A program made the translations under genes and the position numbers. 40,587 nt of DNA from Candidatus Corynebacterium avicola (GTDB lineage: Bacteria; Actinomycetota; Actinomycetes; Mycobacteriales; Mycobacteriaceae): NCBI GenBank assembly GCA_019114135.1, contig DXGC01000094.1:1-40587 (forward strand), given 5' to 3'. Shown piece by piece: positions 31,344-39,010 of this stretch; position 1 is the stretch's first letter, and every line of letters starts with the position of its first letter. The notes beneath the pieces were generated by a model, which made no database searches, had not been told where the DNA came from, and saw only the letters and a list, made by a program, of their open reading frames with translations.

Positions 31344-31775
31344 CTAGTCGTCCGAGACCGTGACCGTCACCTCGATGTTCCCGCGGGTGGCGTTGGAATA
31401 CGGGCACACCTGGTGGGCGGCATCGGCGAGTTCCTGCGCCTTGTCGTGCGGCTGCTCCGGGATGACCACCTCGAGGAGGACGGAAAGTCCGAATCCGCCA
31501 CCCTCGATGTTCCCGATGCTGACCTGGGCGCCGACACTGGAGTCGCCCAGCTCCGCCTTCTGCTCACGGGCGACCGACTGCAGCGCACTGTGGTAGCAGG
31601 CCGCATATCCAGCAGCGAAGAGAGTCTCCGGGTTCAGACCGTCACCGGGTCCGCCCAGTTCCTTCTGGATCTTCAGGTCGGTGTCGAGGAAACCATCACG
31701 CGAGGAGACGTGGCCACTGCGGCCGGCTCCGGTGGCGATGGCTTCTGTGGTGTAGAGCGGCGTGGGAGATGTCAT
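31344..31775 (-). CDS. ohr: Organic hydroperoxide resistance protein (Ohr/OsmC family)
   Basis: The 143-residue protein is a thiol-dependent peroxidase that reduces organic hydroperoxides. Both catalytic cysteines are present: Cys60 in AGYAACYHSAL and Cys124 in QVCPYSNATRGN. Arg19, in the GRSGHVSS segment, is at the position that usually polarises the peroxidatic Cys. Length is typical for Ohr. AAAGGAC lies 6-7 nt before the ATG. Being upstream of the pcm-like gene on one transcript suggests a small oxidative-damage repair operon. No OhrR-type regulator is next to it in this window. Confidence 0.93.
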   Translation of the reverse strand: MTSPTPLYTTEAIATGAGRSGHVSSRDGFLDTDLKIQKELGGPGDGLNPETLFAAGYAACYHSALQSVAREQKAELGDSSVGAQVSIGNIEGGGFGLSVLLEVVIPEQPHDKAQELADAAHQVCPYSNATRGNIEVTVTVSDD

Positions 31776-31832
31776 GGTGCTGTCCTTTCAGACGATGCAG
31801 TTGATCTGACATTTCCCAGTATTGCGCGCACC

Positions 31833-33998
31833 CTATTTCTGTGCCACGACCGATTCTGACTCTACGGTGTCCCCGGCTTCCTCCTCGTCGTCCTCGTCCT
31901 CCGGCAGGACGTCCGGATCACCGAAGATCGACACCTCGTGATACGGGGTCTCCGTGCGCACCGGCTTGAACCGGTCGATCACCGTCACAAGGAGCAGGGA
32001 CACCACTCCCCAGACGATGAAGGTCAGCAGGCAGGAGCCCACGATGTCCCCGCCGAAGTAGAGCGTCGAGCGGACGGCCTCCACCGCCGCAGCCATGGGC
32101 AACACCTCGTGGAGATGCACGAACAACGCCGGTTCCATGTAGATCGACAAGGCTCCGCCGGACGCCGGTATACCGAGGAACATCAGGATTCCCACGATCG
32201 GCAGGATTCCCAACAGTCCGAAGAGTCTCTCCAGCACCGTGGCGAACATGGCGACGCAGAAAATGGCGACCACGCCGATCGGGACGAGCGGCCAGAAGTG
32301 ACCGTCGACCGCCCCGACGATCGGTGCGGCGATCGTCCACACCACCAGAGACATGAACACCGAGTAACCGCCGACGATCGGCAGCAGCTTACGCAGTGGT
32401 CGGCTCGCCGGGGCTGCGTTGGCACCCACGACGATCACCATGAAGCCGGACAGGATCCAACCCATCGCCACGTACAGGCTCACCGTGCCCATGCTGTCCC
32501 GTTCCGGAAGAGGTGCGATGTCGTCGTCCTCCACCATCATCTCCTGCGCCTCGGCGATCTGGGTGAAAGCCCTGGAGATCGTCTGCGCCGTACTCATCCC
32601 CGCAGCCTGGTTCGTGACGATCGTCGCCTCCGGGGACGTCTGGGACGGCAGGACGAACGCACCTGCGACCTCGCGGTCGCGCACCAGGTCATGGGCCTCC
32701 TGCGGATCATCCATGGCCTCCATCTCGAACAGTCCCGGCATGTTTTCGTCGAGACCCGTGATCATCTGCTCGGCCTGCTCCTCGGTCGCACCGACGACAG
32801 CGACCGGCATGTCACGCGGGGTCGGCGAGTGCATCGTCCCGAGCATCGCCGAGATCATCATCAGCACCATGGCCAGCGGGAAGAACAGCAGGGTCGCGTA
32901 CTGCCAGAACTTCGACTTCGGGCGCGGTCCGCCGTGCAGCGAGGGCATGTTCAGGACAGCGGTGCGCTTCCGCTTCCCCTTGCGCTCCTTGTTCCAGTCG
33001 ATGAGGTAGGTCAGCGCCAACCCGACGACCGCGCCGATGATCAGGACCCACAGGTGGGGCCACACCCCGTTGCCGTTGAAGTACATCACGGACCTCAACG
33101 ACTCCCCGATCGCCGGCGTGGGCAGGAAGGAGTGAAGTGCCTGGTAGAAGGTCGGCATCGAGTACAGCGAGATGCTCATGTTCGACGACGGGACGCCGAG
33201 CACCATCAGCAACAGCATCGCCGCCATCACGGCCAACGGTCCCAGTATCCGGGTGAGGAACATCTGGACCACGCTGATGGCGAAGACACCGAGGAAGGCG
33301 ACACCCACGACGGGCAACGCGTCCTCTGAAGCGACCACTCCCATGATCGGTCCGGTGATCAGCCACACCAGTGCGGAGATCAGGGCCGACCAGCCGATGA
33401 GGATCGGGATCGCCCTACTCTTGCGCAGCAGAAGCTGCGGGGCGTTCGACAGGGCGATACTCAGCGGCAGGTAGCCGGCCATCACCAGCGCGGTGGTGAG
33501 GAACATCGCGCCCATGCCGGCCGAGTCATTCTCGGGCAGGGGCACGAGATCCTCGTTCTGGACCTGCCCCGCATCTCCTGTCACGCCAGCGACCACCGGT
33601 GTCACCAGCTGCTGGACGGTGGTCGACTGGGACGCTCCGGCCGCGCTCGCGGTGTACAGGGTCGCGCCGTCGTCCTCGAGGACGACCGCACCGACGGCCT
33701 CCCGATCGATGACCGCCTGCCGGGCGTCCTCGGCGTCGTCGACGACGCGGCCGTCCACCGCATTGTCGTCGACGTCATCCAGCGCGCCGGCAACCTGATC
33801 AGCGCCCTGGCCTGCCACGGCCACCGGAAGGTTCTGCGGTGTCGGGGAATGCATGGCGAAGAGGTATCCCCAGATCATCATTCCCACCATCATCAGGGGG
33901 AAGACGAACATGGCGACGTAGCGTCCGATCTTCTCGGCGCGTGCCCGTTTGGCGGCCTTCAGGTCCTCGTCGGTGGTCTTTTCTGCCGTGTCAGCCAT
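31833..33998 (-). CDS. Large membrane protein made of two tandem ABC-2/DUF3533-like modules
   Basis: The 721-residue protein consists of two homologous halves, at about residues 20-345 and 365-690. Each starts with a membrane helix (KIGRYVAMFVFPLMM; KFWQYATLLFFPLAM). An extracellular domain follows, with MHSPTPQNLPVAVAG or MHSPTPRDMPVAVVG, VIDREAVGAVVL or VRDREVAGAFVL, and LVPLPENDS or IAPLPERDS. Five to six further helices follow, ending with a LRSVMYFNGN or VRSTLYFGGD motif. The fold resembles ABC-2-type permeases and YhgE-like proteins. No ATPase is adjacent, so an energy source is not evident. The ATG at 33998 is chosen as the first good start; upstream codons enter the promoter of the divergent TetR. 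The C-terminus is acidic. Confidence 0.82.
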   Translation of the reverse strand: MADTAEKTTDEDLKAAKRARAEKIGRYVAMFVFPLMMVGMMIWGYLFAMHSPTPQNLPVAVAGQGADQVAGALDDVDDNAVDGRVVDDAEDARQAVIDREAVGAVVLEDDGATLYTASAAGASQSTTVQQLVTPVVAGVTGDAGQVQNEDLVPLPENDSAGMGAMFLTTALVMAGYLPLSIALSNAPQLLLRKSRAIPILIGWSALISALVWLITGPIMGVVASEDALPVVGVAFLGVFAISVVQMFLTRILGPLAVMAAMLLLMVLGVPSSNMSISLYSMPTFYQALHSFLPTPAIGESLRSVMYFNGNGVWPHLWVLIIGAVVGLALTYLIDWNKERKGKRKRTAVLNMPSLHGGPRPKSKFWQYATLLFFPLAMVLMMISAMLGTMHSPTPRDMPVAVVGATEEQAEQMITGLDENMPGLFEMEAMDDPQEAHDLVRDREVAGAFVLPSQTSPEATIVTNQAAGMSTAQTISRAFTQIAEAQEMMVEDDDIAPLPERDSMGTVSLYVAMGWILSGFMVIVVGANAAPASRPLRKLLPIVGGYSVFMSLVVWTIAAPIVGAVDGHFWPLVPIGVVAIFCVAMFATVLERLFGLLGILPIVGILMFLGIPASGGALSIYMEPALFVHLHEVLPMAAAVEAVRSTLYFGGDIVGSCLLTFIVWGVVSLLLVTVIDRFKPVRTETPYHEVSIFGDPDVLPEDEDDEEEAGDTVESESVVAQK

Positions 33999-34085
33999 CG
34001 TGCTCTTCTCTGCTGTCGTTCCAGTCACGCTCCCGCCGTCCTCGACGAGACCCGGCAATGCTACGCCACGTGACTTAAAAACGGT

Positions 34086-34093
34086 ACTCGAGT
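34086..34093. promoter_or_regulatory. Palindrome in the promoter between the membrane protein and TetR genes
   Basis: ACTCGAGT is a perfect 8-bp palindrome in a 16-bp imperfect repeat (CGGTACTCGAGTGCGG, 34082-34097, 6 of 8 pairs), just upstream of the TetR -10 box. It is a candidate TetR operator for both divergent genes. Confidence 0.45.
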
Positions 34094-34097
34094 GCGG

Positions 34098-34103
34098 TAG
34101 GAT
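34098..34103 (+). promoter_or_regulatory. -10 box, leaderless tetR transcript
   Basis: TAGGAT lies 7 nt before the ATG at 34111, with the same TAGGATGTCC sequence seen before the TetR at 786. It favours 34111 over the ATG at 34102. Confidence 0.5.
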
Positions 34104-34110
34104 GTCCGCG

Positions 34111-34794
34111 ATGGGTAAGCACGGCGACAAGGCTCGCGAAAAACTGATGGACGCTGCGGAGGAGCTCTTCGCACGTCACGGCATCGACGCCGTGTCGAAC
34201 CGGACGATCGCCGAGCACGCCGGCACCGCCAACCACTCGGCCGTCGGCTACCACTTCGGCAACCGGGAGAAGCTCCTGGTCGACCTCGTTACCCGGGACA
34301 ACGCCTACCTCCGGGCACGCCGTCAGGAACTCCGCGAGCAGCTCCCGGACACCCCTCCCCTGCAGGACATCGTCGCAGCCCATGTCCTGCCCTGGTTCGA
34401 GAAGCTCGCCGCCCAACCCGTCCCGGGCTGGCGCGCCCGATTCCTCCGCCAGGTGGCCTCCACCCCGTCCGTCCGCGAATCGCTGCGTGCCAACCAGGGA
34501 ACACCCCGCCCCGACCAGGGCGACCTGCGACTCGCCGATGCGCTGTCCGGGGAGCACCCCGCGCTCGAGGACGTCCCGGAGCAGACACTGGGCAACCGGT
34601 GCCGCCTGGTGGAGGGCATGGTGCTCGACATCGCAGCAGCCTATGAACAGCAGGCCGCCGCGGGCACTGCCCGCGGCGACTGGTTCTCTGCCGGTTACTT
34701 CCTGATCGACGCCGCCAGCGGGATGCTGTCGGCGCCGGTCACCCACCCCACCGACTTCCTGGCGTCCCCCTCACCGTCGGTGTTGTCCCTCTGA
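34111..34794 (+). CDS. TetR/AcrR family transcriptional regulator
   Basis: The 227-residue protein has a TetR DNA-binding domain at about residues 8-60 (REKLMDAAEELFARHGIDA, then RTIAEHAGTANHSAVGYHFG), and its C-terminal half suggests a ligand-binding domain of standard size. It is divergent from the duplicated membrane protein, with about 110 bp between starts and a palindrome over the promoter, so it very likely represses that gene and itself. The ATG at 34111 is preferred because of the -10 box. The inducer is unknown; a toxic or envelope-active compound exported by the neighbour is possible. Confidence 0.9.
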   Translation: MGKHGDKAREKLMDAAEELFARHGIDAVSNRTIAEHAGTANHSAVGYHFGNREKLLVDLVTRDNAYLRARRQELREQLPDTPPLQDIVAAHVLPWFEKLAAQPVPGWRARFLRQVASTPSVRESLRANQGTPRPDQGDLRLADALSGEHPALEDVPEQTLGNRCRLVEGMVLDIAAAYEQQAAAGTARGDWFSAGYFLIDAASGMLSAPVTHPTDFLASPSPSVLSL

Positions 34795-34814
34795 GTTTTC
34801 TGAGTGCTCAGAGG
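34788..34814. terminator. Hairpin between convergent tetR and amt
   Basis: CCTCTGAG (34788-34795) pairs with CTCAGAGG (34807-34814); an alternative inner stem TCTGAG/CTCAGA also forms. There is no strong T tract beyond the stem, so it is a moderate bidirectional terminator candidate. Confidence 0.5.
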
Positions 34815-34819
34815 ACGAG

Positions 34820-36118
34820 CTACACGATCTTCTGGTCGGCGGTGGACTTGGCGTCCGCGAAGTCGCTGTCGCTGTCCGCGGAGTTCAACGCACGCTCGTA
34901 GGCTGCCTCGGAGTGCAGTGCCATGTCGATACCGGCCCCCTCGGCCTCCTCGGAGATGCGGATCGGGTGGACCTTGTCCATGACCCAGGCGATGGCGTAG
35001 GTCATGCAGAAGGAGAATCCGACGGTGACCACGATGGCCACGATCTCCCGCCAGATCAGGTCCGGCGAGCCACCGAAGAACACACCGGCACGTTCCGCCG
35101 GGGCAGCCGCGGAGCCGAAGAAGACCACGAACATCGCACCGGCCATACCGCCGACACCGTGGACCGCGAAGACGTCCGCGGAGTCGTCGATACCGTAGCG
35201 ACGGGCCAGCTTGATGGCACCGAAGGCGGCGGCGGAGGCGAGCATGCCGACGAAGATCGCGCCGATCGGGTGAACGGCGTCGGCCACCGGGGTGATGCCC
35301 ACCAGGCCGGCGATCATGCCGGTCCCCAGGCCGAGCAGGGTGTAGTGACCGTTGAAGATGCGCTGCATGATGATGAAGCCGAGCATCCCGCCGGCCAGCG
35401 AGAGCAGGGAGGTCAGGACCACGTACTGGGCCAGGAAGTCCGCGGCACCGGCGGTACCGCCGTTGAATCCGATCCAGCCCATGGCGATCATGCCGGCTCC
35501 GATGAGCATCAGCGGCAGGTTGTGCGGCTTGTCGTCCTTCTTCGCCCGACGACCGAGGAAGACGGCCAGGGCGAGTCCGGCAGCACCGGCGTTCATGTGG
35601 ACCGCCGTACCACCGGCGTAGTCGTGGAGGCCGAGGACGTTGATCATCCAGCCACCGGTGGTGCCTGTCTCCTCATCGTCGGCGGCGAAGACCCAGTGTG
35701 CCATCGGGGCGTAGACCAGCAGCACCCAGATCGCGGAGAAGATCATCCAGGCGTCGAACTTCATGCGTCCTGCGGCGCCGGACGACACCAGCGCGAGGCT
35801 GATCGCGGCGAACAGGGTGAAGAAGGCGGCGTTCAAGGTCGTTCCGGCGCCGTCGTCCGACATGAGGTCGTTGAAGAAGGCGAACTCGAAGGGATCACCG
35901 ATCAGACGGAGTCCGGCGACGCTGTCACCGAGGACCAGTCCGTGTCCGACGAGCACGTAGACCACGGTGGTGACCGCCAGCGACGACATCACCATCATCA
36001 TCATGTTCAGGACGCTTCGTCCGTTCAGCATTCCGCCGTACAGCATCGCCAGTCCGGGGAACATCAGGAGGACCAGGGCGGTTGCGGCGAGAATCCACGC
36101 TACGTCTGCAGCAGGCAT
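34820..36118 (-). CDS. amt: Ammonium transporter (Amt family)
   Basis: The 432-residue protein has about 11 transmembrane helices and conserved Amt residues: the pore twin histidines in GGTAVHMNAGAAGLAL and DVFAVHGVGGMAGAM, and the Asp of LHDYAGG. It conducts ammonium into the cell. A cytoplasmic C-terminal tail of about 50 residues carries DKVHPIRISEEAEG, the region that contacts the helices in other Amt proteins. GAGGAG lies 5-8 nt before the ATG. In C. glutamicum amtA is followed by ocd and soxA genes under AmtR; here the same neighbours lie upstream on the same strand, and no clear AmtR box (CTAT-N6-ATAG) was seen. Confidence 0.93.
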   Translation of the reverse strand: MPAADVAWILAATALVLLMFPGLAMLYGGMLNGRSVLNMMMMVMSSLAVTTVVYVLVGHGLVLGDSVAGLRLIGDPFEFAFFNDLMSDDGAGTTLNAAFFTLFAAISLALVSSGAAGRMKFDAWMIFSAIWVLLVYAPMAHWVFAADDEETGTTGGWMINVLGLHDYAGGTAVHMNAGAAGLALAVFLGRRAKKDDKPHNLPLMLIGAGMIAMGWIGFNGGTAGAADFLAQYVVLTSLLSLAGGMLGFIIMQRIFNGHYTLLGLGTGMIAGLVGITPVADAVHPIGAIFVGMLASAAAFGAIKLARRYGIDDSADVFAVHGVGGMAGAMFVVFFGSAAAPAERAGVFFGGSPDLIWREIVAIVVTVGFSFCMTYAIAWVMDKVHPIRISEEAEGAGIDMALHSEAAYERALNSADSDSDFADAKSTADQKIV

Positions 36119-36187
36119 TTTCTACTCCTCAAACTTTCATGTCATTGCGCGATCGTCATTACGCGTTCGTTCATGAATCTACGAAAG

Positions 36188-36203
36188 CGTCGTTGCAGCG
36201 ACG
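36188..36203. repeat. 16-bp near-perfect palindrome upstream of amt
   Basis: CGTCGTTGCAGCGACG has 7 of 8 pairs matched. It lies 70 bp upstream of the amt start, between the GGATTAAC box and the amt gene, and could be an operator or an mRNA hairpin. Confidence 0.4.
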
Positions 36204-36209
36204 TCCCGC

Positions 36210-36231
36210 TGCGGTTTCTTTCGGATTAACG
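36210..36231 (-). promoter_or_regulatory. GGATTAAC box upstream of amt
   Basis: CGGATTAACG (36222-36231, + strand) with conserved flanking sequence matches the box before the ocd gene: 10 of 10 core bases and about 17 of the next 29 bases. It lies between the ocd stop and the amt start. Confidence 0.5.
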
Positions 36232-36244
36232 TCGGTTACGTGGA

Positions 36245-37390
36245 TCAGGCCAGCTCGGGCTTGTCCCAGAGGTTCAGCACCTGGCCGATGTTCTTCTCCT
36301 CGGCGGTGGCGTAGAGGTCGGTGGCCCAGGCGACGTCCTCGACCGGCATGCCGCCGACGGAGTAGATGGTGACGGTCTCCGGGTCCCACCCCGGGGCCTT
36401 GCCCTCGGCGACGTCGGCGACGACCTCGATCTTCTCCTTCGGCAGAGCACCCTCGCGGGCCAGGTCGTACCACTTGGTGCCGGGGATGCCGAGCATGACG
36501 AAGGCCCGGTCGCCGTACTCCTCCTCCCAGGCCTCGTAGAGCCCGTAGGCGTCCAGAACCAGGCGGGCATTCCCGGCGAGGAACTCGTCGTCGAAGCGGG
36601 CGGCGGCCGGGGCGGCGACGAGGCAGCCCGGCTTCAGCCACTCCTCCTTGAAGTACGGGAAGGCGGACGGGCCTGCGGCATCGGTGGTGGTCGACGCCAT
36701 GACGATGTCGGCGTCCTTCACCGCCTCCTCGATGGAATCACTGCCGACGACCTCGACGTCCGGGTGCTTGTCCTTGATGTAGGCGGCGAAGGTGTCGATG
36801 CCGCGCTGACTGCGGCCCTTGACCTTGATGGTCTTGATGCCCGGACGCAGGGCGAGGATCGCGTCGGTGTTGGTCTTCGCCATCACGCCGGGGCCGACGA
36901 CGGCGAGGACCTCGGAGTCCGGGTTCGACAGGTACTTCACCCCGACACCCGGGACGGCGCCGGTGCGCACCGCGGAGAGAATGTTGGCGCTCATGATCGC
37001 CTTCGGCGCACCGGTGACGGTGTCGTTGAGGACGAAGACGTGGATCGAGCGTGGCAGACCGTCCTTCTTGTTCTCCGCGTTGGAGCCGTACCACTTCACG
37101 CCGGTGTTGTTGAAGCGCCCGCCGAGGTAGGCAGGCATGGCCATGAACCTACGGTCCGGTCCGTCTGCGGGCATCCCCTCGAACTCCGGGTCCTCCGGGA
37201 AGGAGATCATCGCGCCGTGGGAGTTGTGGTTCAGTCCGGCCATCATGTAGTCGCCCTTGTTGAGCAGGATCAGCGTCTCCTCCATGACGTCGACGCAGCG
37301 GGCGATGTCCAGGACACCTGCCTCGACCATGTCGGGCTCACTGAGGTAACGGAAGTTGATGGTGGTACTGGGCTCGGTGGCTGCGGTCAT
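36245..37390 (-). CDS. Ornithine cyclodeaminase/mu-crystallin family protein
   Basis: The 381-residue NAD-dependent enzyme has the OCD fold. A substrate domain (FRYLSEPDMVEAGVLDIARC, then GVKWYGSNAENKKDGLPR and SANILSAVRTGAVPG) precedes the nucleotide motif VVGPGVMAKTNTDAI. The family includes ornithine cyclodeaminases, alanine dehydrogenases and imine or ketimine reductases, and some close relatives are annotated as tyramine oxidase subunit B. It is longer than a typical OCD (~330-350). In C. glutamicum an ocd gene sits beside amtA and soxA, as here. AGGAG lies 6 nt before the ATG. Exact substrate not deducible; a cyclic imine or amine-derived intermediate is plausible. Confidence 0.87.
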   Translation of the reverse strand: MTAATEPSTTINFRYLSEPDMVEAGVLDIARCVDVMEETLILLNKGDYMMAGLNHNSHGAMISFPEDPEFEGMPADGPDRRFMAMPAYLGGRFNNTGVKWYGSNAENKKDGLPRSIHVFVLNDTVTGAPKAIMSANILSAVRTGAVPGVGVKYLSNPDSEVLAVVGPGVMAKTNTDAILALRPGIKTIKVKGRSQRGIDTFAAYIKDKHPDVEVVGSDSIEEAVKDADIVMASTTTDAAGPSAFPYFKEEWLKPGCLVAAPAAARFDDEFLAGNARLVLDAYGLYEAWEEEYGDRAFVMLGIPGTKWYDLAREGALPKEKIEVVADVAEGKAPGWDPETVTIYSVGGMPVEDVAWATDLYATAEEKNIGQVLNLWDKPELA

Positions 37391-37508
37391 GATGAATGAC
37401 TCCTTCAGGGGTTATGGTCGTCGCGTGCACCTGACGGTGAGTTACTGTCAGTGTTCTTCGTTGAACAGTGAGAAACTCTATGAGAGGGCTTTTGCGTCGG
37501 TGTCTCGA

Positions 37509-37530
37509 CTCCGTTTCGGACGGATTAACG
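37509..37530 (-). promoter_or_regulatory. GGATTAAC box upstream of the ocd-like gene
   Basis: CGGATTAACG at 37521-37530 preceded by TTTCGGA. It lies 131-140 bp upstream of the ATG at 37390 and just past the stop of the M20 hydrolase gene. Confidence 0.5.
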
Positions 37531-37556
37531 TTCACCGCCCAATCCACCGACAGGTG

Positions 37557-38867
37557 TCAGGACGACATCAGATGCGCCAGCGCACGGACCAGAACCCGCA
37601 GACCAGCGACCACATCCTCCTCCGCGGCGTCCTCCAGCGGGGAGTGCGAGATCCCGTGTGGCGAGCGGACGAAGAGCATCGAGGTAGGCACCCGCGCCGC
37701 CAGGATCCCGGAGTCGTGACCGGCCTGGGTCGGCAGCTCCGGCAGGTACTCCCCGGCGTCGGCGGCGAGCTTGGCATGCATCTCGCGCAGGTCAGGGTCG
37801 AAGTCCACCACCGGCGCATAGGATTTCTGCACCACCGACACAGTCACCCCGTTCTCCCCGGCCGCTTGTTTGGCGACCCCGGAGATCCGGTCGACCAACT
37901 CCTCAAGGGTCGCGTCATCCTTCGCCCGGGCGTCCAGCAGGGCGACGACCTTCGCCGGGACCACGTTCGGACCACCAGGCTCCACATGGAAGCGTCCGAA
38001 GGTCGCACGCGCCCCGTCCATCCCCTCGGCCACCGACCGGGCCGCCAGCACCGTGGCGGCGAAGGGGACGCCTGCGTCCCTCCGATCCTCCATCCGACAG
38101 GTGCCGGCATGGTCGGCCACCCCCTCGAAGATGAACTCCCACCGTCCGTGCGGCCAGATGGCGGTGGCCACCCCCACCGGTGCGCCGACCTCACTACCCG
38201 GGAGAGGTCCGGCGAGATTCTTCCCCTGCTCGATGTGCACCTCCACCTGGGCGCCGATCCGCGCGAGCTCCCCGGGGTCCTCCCCGATCGCCTGCGGGTC
38301 GGTGTCGGACGCCAGCATCGCCTCGGCCAGCGTCACCCCGTCAGCGTCGGTCAGCGACCGGGCAGCCTCGGGGTCGATCGCCCCACTCATCAGTTTGGAC
38401 CCGAGACATGCCACGCCGAAGCGGGCACCCTCCTCGTCCATGTAGTCCACGACGGCCAGCGGTCGGCGACGGGTCAGCGTCCCGTCCTGCTCCGCGGCCG
38501 CCAGGGCGTCCACCGCGAGGAACCCCAGGACGACGCCGAGCGGACCGTCCCACAGCCCACCGTCGGGGACGGAATCGAGGTGGGACCCGGTGGCGACGGC
38601 GCCGTCCTCCGGTATCCCCCACCATGCGCGGATATTGCCGTTGACGTCGGTGGCGACGTCCATGCCCCGGGCCTCGGCCTGCGCCGTGAACCAGTCGCGC
38701 AGTGCGGCGTCCTCCCCGGTCCAGGAGAAGCGGCGCACGCCGGACTCCCCCACACCGATGGCGTTGAGCTCGCCCCACATGGAGCGGAAGGTGTCCATCA
38801 GTGTCTCAGCGTCGATTGCGTCAGCGATTCCGACGGGACTGGTTGCCGTGTAGTTCTGGTCGGTCAT
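37557..38867 (-). CDS. M20-family hydantoinase/carbamoylase (N-carbamoyl-amino-acid or allantoate amidohydrolase type)
   Basis: The 436-residue metallohydrolase has the Zn-ligand motifs of this group: GSHLDSVPDGGLWDG, MDEEGARFG, VHIEQG and SHSPLE, plus the C-terminal HDSG motif and an inserted dimerisation domain. Family members hydrolyse N-carbamoyl amino acids, beta-ureidopropionate or allantoate, releasing CO2 and ammonia. The specific substrate cannot be decided. The ATG at 38867 is chosen; AGGAG lies 12 nt upstream and abuts another ATG at 38879, so the start is a little uncertain. It lies between the ocd-like gene and a divergent FAD oxidase, which places it in an organic-nitrogen pathway. 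Confidence 0.88.
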   Translation of the reverse strand: MTDQNYTATSPVGIADAIDAETLMDTFRSMWGELNAIGVGESGVRRFSWTGEDAALRDWFTAQAEARGMDVATDVNGNIRAWWGIPEDGAVATGSHLDSVPDGGLWDGPLGVVLGFLAVDALAAAEQDGTLTRRRPLAVVDYMDEEGARFGVACLGSKLMSGAIDPEAARSLTDADGVTLAEAMLASDTDPQAIGEDPGELARIGAQVEVHIEQGKNLAGPLPGSEVGAPVGVATAIWPHGRWEFIFEGVADHAGTCRMEDRRDAGVPFAATVLAARSVAEGMDGARATFGRFHVEPGGPNVVPAKVVALLDARAKDDATLEELVDRISGVAKQAAGENGVTVSVVQKSYAPVVDFDPDLREMHAKLAADAGEYLPELPTQAGHDSGILAARVPTSMLFVRSPHGISHSPLEDAAEEDVVAGLRVLVRALAHLMSS

Positions 38868-38905
38868 GGCCGGGTTCATCTCCTGTGAAAGTTCTGTCGT
38901 GGGAT

Positions 38906-38924
38906 CGCAACGGACGATTAACAC
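38906..38924 (-). promoter_or_regulatory. GATTAAC box between the hydrolase and the FAD oxidase
   Basis: CGGACGATTAACAC (38911-38924) matches the ocd box CGGACGGATTAAC with one gapped base. It lies 44-57 bp upstream of the hydrolase start and 87-100 bp upstream of the oxidase start, in the divergent region. Confidence 0.45.
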
Positions 38925-39010
38925 GCTCGTCACATCACGAATGTTTCCTGTCAGTGATCGGCATTTCACATCAAGAATCTGGTCACGAGAATAGCAGAGA
39001 AGGGCAGGAC

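Noticed and set aside
34913..36229. 438-codon + strand open frame opposite amt
   Set aside because: Composition is Asp/His/Gln-rich without any domain, and it lies fully over a clear Amt gene.
37440..37510. AmtR box (CTAT-N6-ATAG) upstream of the ocd-like gene
   Set aside because: CTAT occurs once (near 37477) but its partner half-site is absent; not called as an AmtR site.
38938..38990. A possible GlxR/CRP-type site (AGTGAT...TTCACA) between the hydrolase and oxidase genes
   Set aside because: The half-sites GTGA and TCAC are 8 bp apart rather than the 6 bp of the GlxR consensus.
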